Assembly: GCA_018401695.1 (NCBI GenBank)
Contig: JAGYKD010000001.1
Location: 1,304,016 to 1,368,015, forward strand
Length of the DNA: 64,000 bases
From: Flavobacteriales bacterium
Lineage (GTDB): Bacteria; Bacteroidota; Bacteroidia; CAIKAF01
Reading direction: 5' to 3'
Both the position numbers and the translations under genes were made by a program. A model generated the notes under the pieces. That model did not search any database. It saw only the letters and a program-made list of their open reading frames with translations, and had not been told where the DNA came from. This document shows positions 62,912-64,000 of this stretch, piece by piece; the first letter of the stretch is position 1, and each line of letters starts with the position of its first letter.

Positions 62912-64000
62912 GGCGCCTCCTCCCTATTTTGGTCTCTCTGTTTTGTGTTGCTATTTCAGCACAAACCACCCAACGGTCTAAGGTAGAGGATGCCGGCGAT
63001 ACTGCAGCCGTTCGTGTTCTCAAGTATGCTTCCTTTGCCTCTACCGGCAAATTCAGCGACGATACCCTAAAGCTCACCATGAGGCAATTTAGATTTTTAG
63101 ATCCGGCCATGCAATCGGCAAGATTAAATGCTTCTTTGGGAAACTTAGGAACCGCAGCCTACCCCATACGTCCTCAATTTTTGGAAGGTTTAGGTCCTCG
63201 CTTGGGTTGGACCGCTTTTTTACCCAATCAATACCTTCCCGAAGAGGTGCCCTATTTCAAAACCTCTCGTCCTTTTAGCCAAATGACGTATCAATTGGGC
63301 AGCGCAAGCGAACATTATTTTCAGGCCCTACACACCCAAAGTCTGCTTCCCGGTTGGCAGGCCGGTTTGCGCTTTAGACATCAAAACTCGGTGGGCCTTT
63401 ATCAAAGACAGGATGCCGTACACAGCAATGCCCAAGTGCTGACCCGCTACCTATCCAAGGCCAAAACCTATGCAATTACTGCCCATTTTACCCACAACAC
63501 ACATGGCGTTCAAGAAAATGGCGGACTTCGAAACGATTCAAGCCTAATTCTGGGCGGATTGTTTGGAGCCAATGGAAGTTTTTTACCCAACACCAACCGA
63601 AGCACCTATCCGGTCAGGTTTGCCGCAGCTCAGCGACAAGGATTTAGAAATACTGCCGGACTCCGACAGGTTTGGGCTCCTTGGGGACTGCCGCAGCTCA
63701 ACGATTCAGGCGTTACCGGAGGGCGGTTTACTTTAGTGCATGCGTTGGTCTATGATAATTTTGAGGATCGATTTTCGGACGAGGCTCCGGATACTTCTTA
63801 TTATCCGGCCTTATTGGTAGACAGCCTTCAAAGCAGACATAGCTTGGGCTACGAAACGCTGCGAAATGAAGTGGGAATTAAAATGTACCTCAACAAAAAA
63901 AGCTTGAGCGGTAGTCCTTTAAGCCTCCAGCTAGGCCATATAGCCTATGGCTTGTATAGTACCTTAGACACCCTTCAGCAAGCCGATACTACCTTGCAGG
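62908..64000 (+). CDS. Putative outer-membrane porin, cut by the window end
   Basis: The frame is open from ATG 62908 to the window edge (364 codons). The start MRRLLPILVSLFCVAISAQ is a signal peptide. The rest has the pattern of the Bacteroidota 'putative porin' family (PF14121-like): FRFLDPAMQSARLNASLGNLGTAAYP, GPRLGW, YQLGSASEHYFQALHTQ and LRFRHQNSVGLYQRQ. It overlaps the rdgB stop by four bases. The C-terminus is missing, so barrel closure cannot be judged. Confidence 0.8.
   Translation, partial: MRRLLPILVSLFCVAISAQTTQRSKVEDAGDTAAVRVLKYASFASTGKFSDDTLKLTMRQFRFLDPAMQSARLNASLGNLGTAAYPIRPQFLEGLGPRLGWTAFLPNQYLPEEVPYFKTSRPFSQMTYQLGSASEHYFQALHTQSLLPGWQAGLRFRHQNSVGLYQRQDAVHSNAQVLTRYLSKAKTYAITAHFTHNTHGVQENGGLRNDSSLILGGLFGANGSFLPNTNRSTYPVRFAAAQRQGFRNTAGLRQVWAPWGLPQLNDSGVTGGRFTLVHALVYDNFEDRFSDEAPDTSYYPALLVDSLQSRHSLGYETLRNEVGIKMYLNKKSLSGSPLSLQLGHIAYGLYSTLDTLQQADTTLQ

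Overview
This window is a chromosomal segment of a Bacteroidota bacterium, most likely a Flavobacteriales-type lineage; the family cannot be fixed from the sequence. Evidence is the gldB-gldC gliding/type IX secretion pair, three secreted proteins with C-terminal type IX sorting-like domains, a family S46 dipeptidyl-peptidase, GLLLPRL-type surface proteins, a YraN protein, and TAnnTTTG-type promoter boxes close to several start codons. Base composition is moderate and most of the window is conserved housekeeping sequence.

Layout. 1-13.6 kb: a membrane protein, a tandem array of 20-bp palindromes, a secreted alpha/beta hydrolase, a repeat-rich gap, a secreted unknown, isocitrate dehydrogenase, gldB-gldC-lepA-phosphoesterase, deoC, a secreted thioredoxin, a glycine-rich surface protein and a divergent M23 peptidase. 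13.7-15.5 kb is the accessory patch: a REP-associated (RAYT-like) transposase whose gene carries palindromic DNA in frame, and a toxin-antitoxin pair whose toxin gene has an early TAG stop. 15.8-26.5 kb: alaS, a secreted unknown, and rodA-mrdA-mreD-mreC-mreB with purH, all on the minus strand. 26.6-41.6 kb: an ABC permease, an SRPBCC/GyrI protein, yraN, a pseudouridine synthase, a GH3-like ligase, a LysE exporter, an AsmA-like protein, a DPP11-like peptidase, PqiA-like, lipA, OsmC, a tiny lipoprotein and ung. 41.5-54.4 kb: an Omp85 protein, an M1 peptidase, a Wzz/O-antigen-ligase pair, a dtd-mazG-rimK-hydroxyacid dehydrogenase operon, a thioredoxin and an exported catalase-peroxidase. 54.9-64 kb: TetR plus ABC1 kinase, an ECF sigma factor with a membrane/barrel partner, a T9SS cargo protein, an SDR, rdgB and a porin that runs off the window.

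Themes. The genes serve envelope building (Mre/Rod, M23, Omp85, AsmA, Wzz/Wzy), protein secretion to the surface (GldB/C and cargo), peptide use (S46, M1), and redox or nucleotide-pool sanitation (KatG, thioredoxins, OsmC, RdgB, MazG, Ung).

The most unusual signal is non-coding. About ten GC-rich palindromic elements sit in intergenic gaps, and none lies inside a convincing gene. One set keeps a nearly invariant 29-nt apical loop while the stem arms differ between copies yet stay self-complementary. Another set keeps similar outer ends around unrelated inner hairpins. Together with the palindrome array and the RAYT-like gene, this suggests active or recently active palindromic-repeat dispersal. 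No tRNA, rRNA, CRISPR array or prophage was recognised.
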